Source: Kitasatospora cineracea
GTDB taxonomy: Bacteria; Actinomycetota; Actinomycetes; Streptomycetales; Streptomycetaceae
Direction of reading: 5' to 3'
Length of the DNA stretch: 64,000 nucleotides
NCBI RefSeq assembly: GCF_003751605.1
Contig: NZ_RJVJ01000001.1
Location: forward strand, 4,650,001-4,714,000
Both the position numbers and the translations under genes were made by a program. Of the stretch, positions 16,945 through 26,400 are shown one piece after another. The notes beneath the pieces are model-generated. The model worked only from the letters and a program-made list of their open reading frames with translations, had not been told where the DNA came from and searched no databases. Within the stretch, counting starts at the first letter, position 1. Each line of letters opens with the position of its first letter.

Positions 16945-17676
16945 ATGGCAGACACCTCCGGAGCGAAGCCCTCCGTTCGGCTCGACGACCTGATCGAGGG
17001 CATCAAGAAGTCGTACCCCGAAGCGCTCGACCAGCTGTCCAACGCGGTCCTGGTCGCCGACCACCTCGGCGACGTGGCCGACCACCTGATCGGCCACTTC
17101 GTCGACCAGGCCCGCCGCTCCGGCGCGTCCTGGACCGACATCGGCCGCAGCATGGGCGTCACCCGCCAGGCCGCCCAGAAGCGCTTCGTCCCCAAGGACC
17201 CCGGCGAGGTCACCGGGACCGACACCGCGCAGGGCTTCAACCGGTTCACCCCGCGGGCCCGCAACGTGGTGATGGCCGCCCACCAGGCCGCCAAGGACGC
17301 CCGCAACGACGAGGTCCGCACCGAGCACCTGGTGCTCGGCCTGCTCGCCGAACCCGAGGGCCTCGCCGCCGCCTACCTGGTCACCAGCGGCGTCCCGCTC
17401 GACACCGTCCGGGAGGCCGCGCTGGCCGCGCTCCCGCCCGCCGTCGAGGACGCCCCCGAACTCGTCCCCTACGACGCCGGGGCCAAGAAGGCCCTCGAAC
17501 TCACCATGCGCGAGGCCCTCCGCCTCGGCCACAACTACGTCGGCACCGAGCACCTGCTGCTCGCCCTCCTCGAGCACGAGGCGGGCACCGGCATCCTCAC
17601 CTCGCTCGGCCTCGACAAGGCCGCCGCCGAGGCCGAGTTCCTCGCCACCCTCGCCCAACTGACCAACGAGTCCTGA
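16945..17676 (+). CDS. Clp N-terminal (Clp R) domain protein with HTH-like N-terminus
   Basis: A 243-residue protein without an ATPase module. Residues ~55-72 (ASWTDIGRSMGVTRQAAQKRF) look like a helix-turn-helix. Residues ~92-240 hold two Clp-N repeats (FTPRARNVVMAAHQAAKDA, VRTEHLVLGLLAE; AKKALELTMREALRLGH, VGTEHLLLALLEHEAGTG), the substrate-adaptor binding module of ClpC. It may act as an adaptor, a regulator, or both. The strong palindromic promoter suggests tight control, possibly by itself. No ribosome site is visible before the ATG, in line with a leaderless message. Confidence 0.85.
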   Translation: MADTSGAKPSVRLDDLIEGIKKSYPEALDQLSNAVLVADHLGDVADHLIGHFVDQARRSGASWTDIGRSMGVTRQAAQKRFVPKDPGEVTGTDTAQGFNRFTPRARNVVMAAHQAAKDARNDEVRTEHLVLGLLAEPEGLAAAYLVTSGVPLDTVREAALAALPPAVEDAPELVPYDAGAKKALELTMREALRLGHNYVGTEHLLLALLEHEAGTGILTSLGLDKAAAEAEFLATLAQLTNES

Positions 17677-17698
17677 CGGTTCGACCCGCACACCCCGC

Positions 17699-17740
17699 GA
17701 GCGGCGGGGCCGCCCTGGGACGGGAGCGGCCCCGCCGCTC
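17699..17740 (+). terminator. Strong hairpin terminator after the Clp-N gene
   Basis: Fifteen-base perfect arms: GAGCGGCGGGGCCGC at 17699-17713 and its complement at 17726-17740, with a 12-nt loop. It lies 22 bp after the stop codon. Confidence 0.8.
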
Positions 17741-17776
17741 ACGGCTGCCCGGCAACGGCCGGGGCAAACGCGCTCA

Positions 17777-17835
17777 CCGGGCGGAACGCGGCGCCCGGGC
17801 GGAACGCGGCGCCCGGGCGGAACGCGGCTACCGGG
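17777..17835. repeat. 18-bp tandem repeat, about three copies
   Basis: The unit CCGGGCGGAACGCGGCGC recurs with an 18-bp period from 17777 (copies at 17777, 17795 and 17813, partial at 17831). The last copies overlap the 3' end of the DJ-1 gene, whose stop codon lies inside the repeat. The period is a multiple of three, so copy-number change would not shift frames. Confidence 0.8.
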
Positions 17836-18538
17836 CGAGCGCGGCGAGCAGCTGGGCGGCCAGGCGGGCCGAGGAGGCCGGGTTCTGGCCGGTGTGCAGG
17901 TTGCGGTCGGCGGTGGTGAACGGCAGCAGCGGCAGGCGGCCCTTGACGTAGTGGGCGCCCTCGGCGCGCAGCCGGTCCTCCAGCAGCCAGGCGGCCTTGC
18001 GGCCGAAGCTGTTCAGCTTCTCCTCGGTGTTGGACAGCGCGGTCATCCGGTAGCCGGTGAACGGCCAGGACCCGCCCTCGTCGCGGGCGGCCAGCAGCGC
18101 GGCCGGGGCGTGGCAGAGCAGCCCGAGCGGGCGGCCGGAGCGCAGCACCCGGGTCAGCAGCGCGCCGGAGACCGGGTCCTGCGCGAGGTCCTCCATCGGG
18201 CCGTGGCCGCCGGGGTAGAAGACGGTGTCGAAGTCGGCCGGGTCGACGGCCTCCAGCGCGACCGGGCGGGCCAGTTCGGCCCGGATCGAGCCGAGGTACG
18301 CGGAGACCTCGCGCAGCGTGCGGGGCAGCCCGGCGGTGCGGGACATGCTGAGCCGGTCCAGCGTCGGCGGCCGCCCGCCCGGCGTGGCCAGCGTGACCTG
18401 CCGGCCCACCGCGGTGAACTCCCGGTGCGGGACGGCGAGTTCCTCGCCCCAGTAGCCGGACGGGTGCCGCGTCCCGTCGCGCAGCGTCCAGTGGTCGGCG
18501 GCGGAGACGACGAAGAGGGCGCGGCCGGGTGCTGCCAT
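17828..18538 (-). CDS. DJ-1/PfpI family protein (glutamine amidotransferase-like)
   Basis: A 236-residue protein of the type 1 glutamine-amidotransferase-like fold: ADFDTVFYPGGHGPMEDLA (~100) and LLCHAPAALLAA (~140) with the nucleophile-elbow Cys and adjacent His. This subgroup resembles Hsp31-like glyoxalase III/deglycase enzymes that detoxify methylglyoxal. The start at 18538 is the family start. It is divergent from the GNAT gene. The exact reaction is not certain. Confidence 0.82.
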   Translation of the reverse strand: MAAPGRALFVVSAADHWTLRDGTRHPSGYWGEELAVPHREFTAVGRQVTLATPGGRPPTLDRLSMSRTAGLPRTLREVSAYLGSIRAELARPVALEAVDPADFDTVFYPGGHGPMEDLAQDPVSGALLTRVLRSGRPLGLLCHAPAALLAARDEGGSWPFTGYRMTALSNTEEKLNSFGRKAAWLLEDRLRAEGAHYVKGRLPLLPFTTADRNLHTGQNPASSARLAAQLLAALAR

Positions 18539-18751
18539 GTCCGGAACTCCAGGGGTGCGAGGGGGCTTGCCGGATCGAAGCTACGGCCGGGCGGGACGGG
18601 TGCGGACGACGGCGCGCCGGGCGCGGGCGGCCGGGCGGTGCCCCGCGCAGTCGGGTTCCGCCCCTCGAAACTCCGTTGACGACCCGTCGGCCCAGCCGGT
18701 TCGCTGCTGCCGGGAGCGATCCCGCGCACCCGTACGGAGAACGGAGCAGGC

Positions 18752-19378
18752 ATGGCGTACCGACTGCAGGGCCCGGTGCTGGAGGGGCGGCTGGTCCGGC
18801 TGGAGCCGCTGGAGCAGCGGCACGCCGCGGGGTTGGCGCGGGCGGCGGCGGAGAGCCGGGACAGCTACGGGTTCACCTGGGTGCCGAGCACGGAGGAGAG
18901 CGCCGCCGAGTACGTCGCCACCCAGCAGGGGCGGGCCGCCGAGGGCCGGCTCGCCCCGTACGCGCAGGTCTCGCGGGCCACCGGCCGGGTCGTCGGCGCC
19001 ACCGCGTTCTGGGACCCGCGGACCCTGCCGGACACCGACGTGCTGTACGCCGTCGAGATCGGCTTCACCTGGCTCGCCGCCTCCGCGCAGGGCACCGGGA
19101 TCAACGCCGAGGCCAAGCTGCTGCTCTTCCGGCACGCCTTCGAGCAGTGGCGGGTCAGCCGGGTCGACCTCAAGACCGACGCCCGCAACGCGCGCTCCCG
19201 GGCCGCGATCGCCGCGGTCGGCGCCCGCTTCGAGGGCGTGCTGCGCAAGTCGGGACGCTCCTGGGTGCCCGGGGAGGACGGCAGGCCGCGGGACGCCGCG
19301 GTCTTCTCGATCGTCGACGACGAGTGGCCGCAGGCCAAGGCCGCCCTCCAGGAGCGCATCGCCCGCTACGGGACGTGA
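18752..19378 (+). CDS. GNAT family N-acetyltransferase (RimJ/RimL-like)
   Basis: A 208-residue acetyltransferase: LEGRLVRLEPLEQRHAAGL at the start, RVVGATAFWDPR (~90), IGFTWLAASAQGTGINAEAKLLL (acetyl-CoA loop, ~115-138), VDLKTDARNARSRAAIAAVGARFEG (~150-175). This pattern fits RimJ/RimL-type N-alpha-acetyltransferases that use ribosomal proteins or small molecules. ATG 18752 follows GGAGCAGG. Short direct repeats (GGGACGTGACG) follow the stop codon. Confidence 0.85.
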   Translation: MAYRLQGPVLEGRLVRLEPLEQRHAAGLARAAAESRDSYGFTWVPSTEESAAEYVATQQGRAAEGRLAPYAQVSRATGRVVGATAFWDPRTLPDTDVLYAVEIGFTWLAASAQGTGINAEAKLLLFRHAFEQWRVSRVDLKTDARNARSRAAIAAVGARFEGVLRKSGRSWVPGEDGRPRDAAVFSIVDDEWPQAKAALQERIARYGT

Positions 19379-19824
19379 CGCTGCGGGACGTGACGTCACG
19401 GGAAGCGGCGCCACGGGGAGTAGCGCCTGGGGAGTGACGGGTGCGGCGTCACTTCCCGTGCGGGGGTGGCGGGTTGGCCGGGCCGGGTGGTGGCGGGGGC
19501 GCGCCGCCCATGCCGGTCGGCTTCCCGGACGGAGCTTTCTGCGGTGCCACGGTTCCCCTCCTCGGTGCGCCCGGCGGCGGAGCGGGCCGCCGCCGGCAGG
19601 TGCGGTCAACGGCTGGATTCCCTCCGGGCGCCGGGCTATGCGACCGCACATCCGTCCAGCTCCACCCACTGCGGGACGACGATCCGATCATCGGCCCACG
19701 GTGCGGGCGCGCTCACCCCTCGGACGGGCCCCCGCCCGGCGGTCCGATCAGCGCGCCGGTGCGCTCGGCCCGCCGCCCGTTCTCGAAGCCCCCGCCCCCG
19801 CTGGGACTGGGGCCTCACCCCGCC
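19379..19824. other. Intergenic region with one small ORF
   Basis: About 450 bp lie between the GNAT gene and the PheRS-like gene. The first 60 bp carry imperfect direct repeats of CGGGACGTGACG. On the minus strand, 19449-19550 encodes a 33-codon proline-rich ORF with a strong ribosome site. From 19560 to 19824 I see no convincing gene; the sequence has lower coding bias, with a run GACGACGATCCGATCATCGG near 19676. Confidence 0.5.
19449..19550 (-). CDS. Putative 33-residue proline-rich small protein
   Basis: GTG at 19548-19550 is preceded by GAGGAGGGGAACC, one of the best ribosome-binding sites in the window. The 33-residue product ends in a proline/glycine-rich tail (GMGGAPPPPPGPANPPPPHGK minus its first residues) with three Lys and one His. 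It has no hydrophobic segment. I do not recognise a family. The polyproline runs would need EF-P for translation, so a regulatory leader role cannot be excluded, although the next minus-strand gene is upstream rather than downstream. Confidence 0.45.
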   Translation of the reverse strand: MAPQKAPSGKPTGMGGAPPPPPGPANPPPPHGK

Positions 19825-21120
19825 CTACCGCGGCTTACCGGCCGCCGTCGCTGTCGTCGTCGGAGCCGTCGGAGCTGCCGGAGCTGCCGGAGCCGTCGCC
19901 CACTGGTGCGCGGTGCCCTGGTGCAGGGCCGCGTAGACGCGGTCGCGCAGGGCGTTGGCCTCGGCGTCGGTGAGGGTGCGGTGCAGGTCGCGCAGGACGA
20001 CCTTGAGCAGCAGGTTGTGCTGGTCGGGGCGGGCGCCGAGGCGGGCCAGGGCCTGCGGGGGCAGGTCGCGGCAGGGGGTGGCGGCGAGGACCTCGACCGT
20101 CTCCACCCGGTCGGCGTCCGCGCCGAGCGCGTCCCGGACGCGGTCGCCGAGGTCCTCGGCGAGGTCGGCGCCGTCCACCGCGACGGACAGGTCGCGGCGG
20201 ACCGCGGGCAGCGCGGAGACCGGCCGGTACGGGGCGAGGTCGGTGAGCTGGGCGGCGACGGCCGGGTCGGCGGAGCGCAGCAGGCGGATGTCGGGAATGC
20301 CCTTGCGCAGCATCAGCACCCGATCCAGGCCCAGACCGAGGGCCAGCCCGCTCCACTCCGGCCCCAGCCCGGCCCCGGCCAGCACCCGCGGATGGGCCAG
20401 CCCGCACTCGGCGACCTCCACCCACTCCTCCTCGTCCGCGCCGCCGTTCCCGCCGCCGTTCCCCTCGCCGTTCCCGCCCGCCGCGACGTCCAGTTGACGC
20501 CCCGCCAGGGTGTACGGGTGGACCCGCTCCTCGGTGCGGTACGCCGCCCCCGGCAGCAGCGCCCCGGCCAGCGCGGCGATCATCCCGGTCAGGTCGTCCG
20601 GCCCGGCCGGGAGCGGACGGCGGGTCAGGTACCACAGGTCCAGCTGGTGCGGGGTGCCGTTGTGCAGCCGGTCGATGCTGTCGCGCCGGTAGACCAGGCC
20701 GGGGCAGACCAGCAGCACCGACTCCGGCGCGGCACCGGCCGCGGCCCGCGCGGCGAGCGCCCGCAGCGCGCCCGGGACCAGCGCGCTGGAGTGGCTGCGC
20801 AGCATCCGCCGGTCGTCGACGTACCGGGTGTAGCGGGCGTCCCGGGTGATGTCGTCGGCGCGGTAGTTGAGGTGGTCGTAGTTGTCGGCGACGGTCACCG
20901 CCCGCTCGCCCCGGTGCACCAGCACCTCGCACCCCCAGCGCCCGGCCAGCGCCCGCGCGGCGCGGTCGACCAGCAGTTGCAGGGCGTGCGGCCCGGCGGC
21001 CGGGTCGGTCAGGTCGCGGACGGCGAGGTCGCGGGCGAGCTGCTCCGCGGACAGGTGGCGGACGGAACCACGGGGGGACGTGCGGTCAGGAGTGGCGGTG
21101 CGGTCAGGGGTGGTGGACAT
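19825..21120 (-). CDS. Stand-alone phenylalanyl-tRNA synthetase-like protein (catalytic core plus FDX-ACB)
   Basis: A 431-residue class II synthetase-like protein. Motif 2 is visible near residues 140-165 (CPGLVYRRD, SIDRLHNGTPHQLD) and motif 3 near 275-295 (GLALGLGLDRVLMLRKGIPDI). The C-terminal ~95 residues resemble the ferredoxin-fold anticodon-binding domain (YRPVSALPAVRRDLSVAVD, HNLLLKVVLRDLHRTLTDAE). This arrangement mimics monomeric mitochondrial PheRS rather than bacterial alpha2beta2 enzymes. A Gly/Asn insertion (GGNGEGNGGGNGGADEEE) lies before motif 3. Its job is unknown: a spare synthetase, a resistance copy, or an amino-acid-activating enzyme. Confidence 0.8.
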   Translation of the reverse strand: MSTTPDRTATPDRTSPRGSVRHLSAEQLARDLAVRDLTDPAAGPHALQLLVDRAARALAGRWGCEVLVHRGERAVTVADNYDHLNYRADDITRDARYTRYVDDRRMLRSHSSALVPGALRALAARAAAGAAPESVLLVCPGLVYRRDSIDRLHNGTPHQLDLWYLTRRPLPAGPDDLTGMIAALAGALLPGAAYRTEERVHPYTLAGRQLDVAAGGNGEGNGGGNGGADEEEWVEVAECGLAHPRVLAGAGLGPEWSGLALGLGLDRVLMLRKGIPDIRLLRSADPAVAAQLTDLAPYRPVSALPAVRRDLSVAVDGADLAEDLGDRVRDALGADADRVETVEVLAATPCRDLPPQALARLGARPDQHNLLLKVVLRDLHRTLTDAEANALRDRVYAALHQGTAHQWATAPAAPAAPTAPTTTATAAGKPR

Positions 21121-21228
21121 GGCGGCCTCCGGGCCTGGTCGGAAGAGGGCAACGAGGGGGAACACCACACCCCCCGGCCCCTGGGCACGACCCGCCACCG
21201 GGGGCCGACCCGCTCCGCCGGAGCCTCG

Positions 21229-21315
21229 CTACCGGCGCGACGGAACCCGCCCCCTGCGGCACCCATCGGGAGCCGGGGGGCCGGTAAATCGGCGAGAGTT
21301 CGCAACGACGGCCAT
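21229..21315 (-). CDS. Possible 28-codon leader ORF of the PheRS-like gene
   Basis: On the minus strand a TAGACT box ends 6 nt before ATG 21315, giving a likely leaderless start, with a TTGCGG element 19 bp upstream of it. The ORF encodes 28 residues (starts MAVVANSRRFTGPP, ends in Arg-rich RGRVPSRR) and stops at 21229, 108 bp before the PheRS-like start. It could be an attenuation leader. Only one Phe codon is present, so a classical Phe attenuator is not supported. Confidence 0.35.
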   Translation of the reverse strand: MAVVANSRRFTGPPAPDGCRRGRVPSRR

Positions 21316-21496
21316 GCCCGGAGTCTAGGCACCCCACCCGGCCCGCCCGCAACGCATTTACCGCCCCGCCCCACCGCCCCGCCCGGAACCCCGGCCCCCG
21401 GCCCGGCCCCGGCTAGGCTGAGCGCCTCCCGGCGCCGGACGACACCGGCCGCCGGACGGGACCGGGCAGCGGGCGACGGACAGCGGGAGGCGCGGG

Positions 21497-22141
21497 ATGG
21501 GGACGGACCACGGGGTCGGCCTGGCGTACGACGGGGTGGCGGAGCTGTACGCCAACCTGTTCCGGGGCGAACTCGCCACCCAGGAAGCCGAGTTGGCGCA
21601 GATCCGGCGGCTGGTCGAGGCGCCCGCGGTGGCCGGGCGCGGGCTGCCGGTGGGCGACCTCGGCTGCGGGCCGGGGGAGGCGACGGAGCTGCTGACCGGC
21701 CTGGGCGTGCGCGCGTTCGGGTTGGACCTGTCGGCCGGGATGCTGGCGCAGGCCCGGCTGGCGCACCCCGGCCGGCCGTTCCTGCGCGGCTCGCTGCGCT
21801 CGCTCCCGCTCGCCGACGGCAGCCTCGGCGCGGTGCTCGCCCGCTACTCGCTGATCCACCTCCCGCCCGCCGAACTCCCGTCCGTGCTGGCCGAGTTGAA
21901 CCGGGTGCTGACCCCGGGCGGCCTGCTGCTGACCGGGTTCTTCGCCGCCGACCCGGAGCTCGGCGACCGCGACCTGCCCGTCCCGTTCGACCACAAGGTG
22001 TCCACCGCACACCGCTGGCCGGTGGACACCCTGGCCGGGCTGTTCCGCGCGGCCGGCTTCACCGAGACCGCCCGCACCCGGCGCGACCCCGGCCCCGGCG
22101 AGCGCTTCCCGCAGGCCACCCTGCTGCTCACCCGCCCCTGA
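21497..22141 (+). CDS. SAM-dependent methyltransferase
   Basis: A 214-residue class I methyltransferase. Motif I is VGDLGCGPGEATELL (~53-67), followed by GLDLSAGMLAQAR (acidic end of beta 2), LPLADGSLGAVLARYSLIHL and the post-motif VLAELNRVLTPGGLLLTGFF. The start at 21497 follows GGGAGG by 6 nt. The substrate is not predictable. It stands alone, divergent from the PheRS-like gene. Confidence 0.85.
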   Translation: MGTDHGVGLAYDGVAELYANLFRGELATQEAELAQIRRLVEAPAVAGRGLPVGDLGCGPGEATELLTGLGVRAFGLDLSAGMLAQARLAHPGRPFLRGSLRSLPLADGSLGAVLARYSLIHLPPAELPSVLAELNRVLTPGGLLLTGFFAADPELGDRDLPVPFDHKVSTAHRWPVDTLAGLFRAAGFTETARTRRDPGPGERFPQATLLLTRP

Positions 22142-22145
22142 ACCG

Positions 22146-22262
22146 TAGCCGCGACCCCGCCCGTCCGTCCGACCCCGCCCGCCCGTCCGTCCGACCCCGC
22201 CCCAGCCCGCCCACCCGACCGTCCGCCTAGCCCAACCCAACCCAGCCCGCCCGTCCGCCCGT
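22146..22262. repeat. Low-complexity CCGTCCGACCCCGCC repeats
   Basis: The 117 bp between the methyltransferase and regulator genes are built from overlapping copies of GACCCCGCCCGYCCGTCC and AACCCAACCCAGCCCGCC. Only C, G and scattered A/T occur. The tract is downstream of both convergent genes and may mark slippage. Confidence 0.7.
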
Positions 22263-23264
22263 TCAGTCCGCCCAGCCCCGCCGGTGCGCCTGCCAGCCGA
22301 GCTGGATCCGGGTGTCGGCGCGGGCCAGTGACATCAGCCGGCTGATCCGGCGCTGCACGGTGCGCAGTCCGAGGCTGAGCTGCTTGGCGACGGCCGGGTC
22401 GGTGGCGCCGGAGAGCAGCAGGGCGAGGATGCGCCGGTCGGTCTCGTCGGGCTCCCCGGCCGGGACGGGGCCGACGGCCAGGTCGGGGCCGGTGCGGCCG
22501 AGCGGGTGCGCCCACTCCCAGGTCTGTTCGAACAGCACGGTGAGGACGGTGACCAGGGCGGGGGCCCGGATCACCAGCGCCACCGGGTCGGTGGTGGAGG
22601 CGGTGAGCGGGACGAGGGCCAGCGAGCGGTCCGCGACGATCAGCTTGGTCGGCACGTTCTCCACCACCCGGACCTGCTGCTGCCGGTCCAGCGCCTCGAA
22701 CAGCGGCCGGGCCGCGCCGGGTTCGTCCAGCGAGCGGCGCTCCAGCACCACCCGGTAGGTGACGCCGCGGGCCACCGCCGCGGTCTCCGCGCCGGTCTCG
22801 TCGGCGGCCACCACCTGGTGGCGCCCGGTCACCAGGGCCAGCAGTTCGCGCTCCGCGCCCGCCTGGAGCTGGGTGACCCGGTGGCTGATCGCGGCCCGCC
22901 CGGCCACCACCTCGATCAGGTCCCGGTGGGCCCGGTCGTTCCCGGCGGCCGCGCTGCGGTACGCCTCGGTGAGCTGGGAGGCGGTCAACTCGGCCTCCTG
23001 GAGGGCGTGCCGCTGCCCGGTGAGCAGCGCCTCCAGGGCGACGGCCGGGGGAGCGGCGGTGAAGCGCCGGGCGGCGTCGGGGGCGACCAGGCCGCTGGCC
23101 TGGAGGAGTTCGAGCGCGCCGGTGGGCAGCGGGCCGCAGCGGGCGGCCAGTTCGGCCCGGGTCGCCGGGCCGTGGGCCACCAGGTGGGTGTAGACCCGCT
23201 CGGCGTGCTCGTCCAGACCTATCGCCGCCAGCACCCGCACTCCGTTCGCCGTACCGAGAACCAC
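22263..23264 (-). CDS. TrmB-type/LuxR-type helix-turn-helix regulator
   Basis: A 333-residue regulator. The N-terminal ~65 residues form a TrmB-like winged helix (LDEHAERVYTHLVAHGPATRAELAARC). The middle (~80-260) is a PLD-like ligand-binding region. The C-terminus has a LuxR-type HTH (DETDRRILALLLSGATDPAVAKQLSLGLRTVQRRI). This architecture is common in Streptomyces next to secreted proteases, and here it is divergent from an S8 protease, which it probably controls. The start codon could also be the in-frame GTG about 22 bases inside. Confidence 0.82.
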   Translation of the reverse strand: MVLGTANGVRVLAAIGLDEHAERVYTHLVAHGPATRAELAARCGPLPTGALELLQASGLVAPDAARRFTAAPPAVALEALLTGQRHALQEAELTASQLTEAYRSAAAGNDRAHRDLIEVVAGRAAISHRVTQLQAGAERELLALVTGRHQVVAADETGAETAAVARGVTYRVVLERRSLDEPGAARPLFEALDRQQQVRVVENVPTKLIVADRSLALVPLTASTTDPVALVIRAPALVTVLTVLFEQTWEWAHPLGRTGPDLAVGPVPAGEPDETDRRILALLLSGATDPAVAKQLSLGLRTVQRRISRLMSLARADTRIQLGWQAHRRGWAD

Positions 23265-23484
23265 CCCTGCCCGGCCGCGCCCCCCACCGCCCCTCCCGGT
23301 GCCCGCGGTGCCCCGCGGTCCGGGCCCGAACCCCCGTCAGGGGCCCGTCCCGCACCGTCGGTTCGCACCGGACGCACCCGGTGGCGGGTTGCCGCCGGGC
23401 GGTGATCCGCCAGCGCACATCATGACCGGTCAGCCGGGTTTTCTGCCAGGCTCACCGGCCATAAACCGACTCCTGGAGGCGTTC

Positions 23485-26400
23485 ATGACACTGCCTGCGC
23501 GCATACGCGGCGCGATGGCACTGACGGTGGCGGGCATCCTCGCCACCGGCGCGCTCAGCACCACCGGCCAGGCGTACGCGGCCACCCCGGCGGCCGCCCC
23601 CGCAGCGGCCCCGGCCGGACCGGCGGCCCCCGCGAGCACCCTGACCGGCCGTCAGCCCGCCGCCCCGCGCACCGTCACCCTGGTCACCGGCGACCGGGTG
23701 CAGGTCGCCACCACCGCCGACGGCCGCACCAGCGTCACCGTCCTGCCCGACGAGCACGGCAACGTCCCGCTCACCTTCACCCAGCAGGAGAACGGCGACC
23801 AGTACGTCCTCCCGCAGCGCGCCTCCGCCGCCCTCGCCGCCGGCACCGTCGACCGCTCCCTGTTCAACGTCAGCTCGCTGCTGCGCCAGGGCTACGACGA
23901 CCAGGGTGCCGAGACCCTCCCGCTGATCGCCGTCTACCGGGACGCCCGGGCCGCCGACGCCAGCCCGCAACTGCGCGCCCGCGCCGCCGGGACCAAGCAG
24001 CTCAAGGCCGTCGACGGCGTCGCCTTCGCCCCCGCCAAGGACACCGCCGCCCGCACCTGGGACCAGCTCGTCGGCCCGGACGGCAAGGGCCGCGACGGCC
24101 TGGCCAAGCTCTGGCTGGACCGCAAGGTCAAGACCGCGGGCGACGCCGCGACCCGGCAGATCGGCGCCCCCGCCGCCTGGGCGGCCGGCCTCGGCGGCGA
24201 CGGCGTCAAGGTCGCCGTCCTGGACACCGGCATCGACGACCAGCACCCCGACCTGGCCGGACAGGTCGACGCCCGCCGCAACTTCACCGCCGAGACGCCC
24301 GACGAGGACGTGCACGACGCCGTCGGCCACGGCACCTTCGTCGCCTCCGAGATCGCCGGCACCGGCGCCGCCTCCGGCGGCAAGGAGCGCGGCGTCGCCG
24401 ACCGGGCCCGGCTGCTGGTCGGCAAGGTCCTCGACGACGGCGGCTCCGGCACCGACTCGCAGATCATCGCCGGCATGCAGTGGGCCGCCGACTCCGGCGC
24501 CGACGTCGTCTCGATGTCACTGGGCAGCCAGGAGCCCAGCGACTGCACCGACCCGATGTCGGTGGCCGCCCAGAAGATCGCCCAGCAGTCCGAGGCGCTG
24601 TTCGTGGTCGCCGCCGGAAACCTCGGCAGCTACCAGTCCGTCAGCTCCCCGGGCTGCGCGCCCGCCGTGCTCACCGTCGGCGCCGTCGACGGCGAGGACG
24701 CCACCGCGGACTTCTCCAGCCACGGCTCGGTCACCGGCACCCACACCCTCAAGCCCGAGATCGCCGCCCCCGGCGTCGACGTCAGGGGCGCCGCAGCCGG
24801 CGGCCGCGGCGTGTACGCCTACACCGCGATGTCCGGCACCTCGATGGCCACCCCGCTGGTCGCCGGCACCGCCGCCCTGGTCAAGCAGCGCCACCCCGAC
24901 TGGGACGCCGCCCGGATCAAGGCCGCCCTGGTCTCCGCCGCGCTCGCCACCGTCCCCGGCGACGTCCAGCAGGTCGGCGCGGGCCGGCTGCGCGCCGACG
25001 CCGCCACCACCCAGCGCGTGCTCGGCGCCCCCGCCGTCGGCTTCGGCGACTTCGCCTGGCCGCAGCAGAAGTCCGACACCCGCACCGTCCGACTCCCGTA
25101 CACCAACACCGGCGACCGGCCCGTCACGCTGAAGCTGGCCGTCCAGCGCACCGACGGCGACGACGACTCCGCCGTCAAGGCCAAGGCCGTGCGGCTCGGC
25201 GCCGACCAGGTCACCGTCCCCGCCGGCGCCACCGTCGAGGTGCCGCTGACCCTCGACCCGACCGCCAAACTGGCCGGCGGCCAGTACGGCGACCTCACCG
25301 GCCGGGTGCTGGCCACCGCCGCGGACGGCAGCACCGTCTCCACCCCGTTCAACGCCTACGTCGAACCCGACACCTTCGCCGTCCGGGTCAGACTGATCGA
25401 CCGCGACGGCAAGCCCGCCGCCCCCGACGCCGGCAGCAGCATCACCATGGTCGACCTCGGCCAGGCCACCGGCACCCGCCAGGCCCCCGACGCCAACGGC
25501 GAGATCGTCTACCGGCTGCGCCCCGGCAGCTACTCGCTCAGCGGCTACGTGGTCACCCCCGACCGGCGCGACACTACCGGCGAAGCCTCCCCCAAGGGCG
25601 TCACCGCGCTCGCCATGCCCGAACTCCGGCTCGACAAGGACACCGTCCTCACCCTCGACGCCCGCAAGGCCGACCGGATCGAGGTCAAGGCCGACCAGGA
25701 CACCCGGGTCCGCAACGCGGTGCTCGAACTCGGCCGCTGGTGGGGCGACAAGTGGGTCGACTCCACCGGCGTGCGCACCGGCCTGCTGCCCGTCGAACTC
25801 TCCGCCTGGGGCTCCGGCAAGGCCCGCACCGGCGGCTTCGAGTTCGGCAGCTACCTGCGCCTGGCCGCCCCCGAGGTGGTGCTGCGCGGCGCCGGACTCA
25901 CCCTGGAGCCGCACTACGCCCAGTACGCCGACGAGGCCCACCTGCCCGCCACCGGCAGCGCCGCCCTCACCGCCGTCGCCAGCCCCGCCGACCTGGCCGG
26001 CGCCGACCTCAAGGGCCGGCTCGCCCTCGTCCCCGACGACGGCACCTCCCAGCGCACCGTCTCCGCCGACGCCAAGAAGGCCGGCGCGGTCGGCGTCCTG
26101 ACCTACCGCCCGACCCCCGGCGTCTTCGCCAAGAACGACATCAGCCTCGACGTCCCCGTCCTGCCGATCACCGCCGACCAGGCCGCCGCCCTCGGGACCG
26201 CCCTCGGCAAGGGCACCACCACCCTCACCTGGACCTCCACCCCCGACAGCCCTTACGTCTACAACCTGGCCTTCCACGACACCGGCTCCATCGCGGGCCG
26301 GCAGCACCACACCGTCCGCGACCGCGACCTCGCCACCGTCACCGAGGACTGGCACGCCCTCGGCACCCCCGTCCGGATGACCGACTACACCAGCGTCGAA

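Noticed and set aside
21121..21330. T-box riboswitch in front of the PheRS-like gene
   Set aside because: GATGGGTGCCGCAG only loosely resembles the T-box tRNA-binding core, and no specifier or antiterminator pairing could be found by eye.
23299..23484. N-terminal extension of the S8 protease
   Set aside because: A signal peptide begins at 23485 with a proper ribosome site; the extension reads low-complexity Pro/Gly in the intergenic zone.
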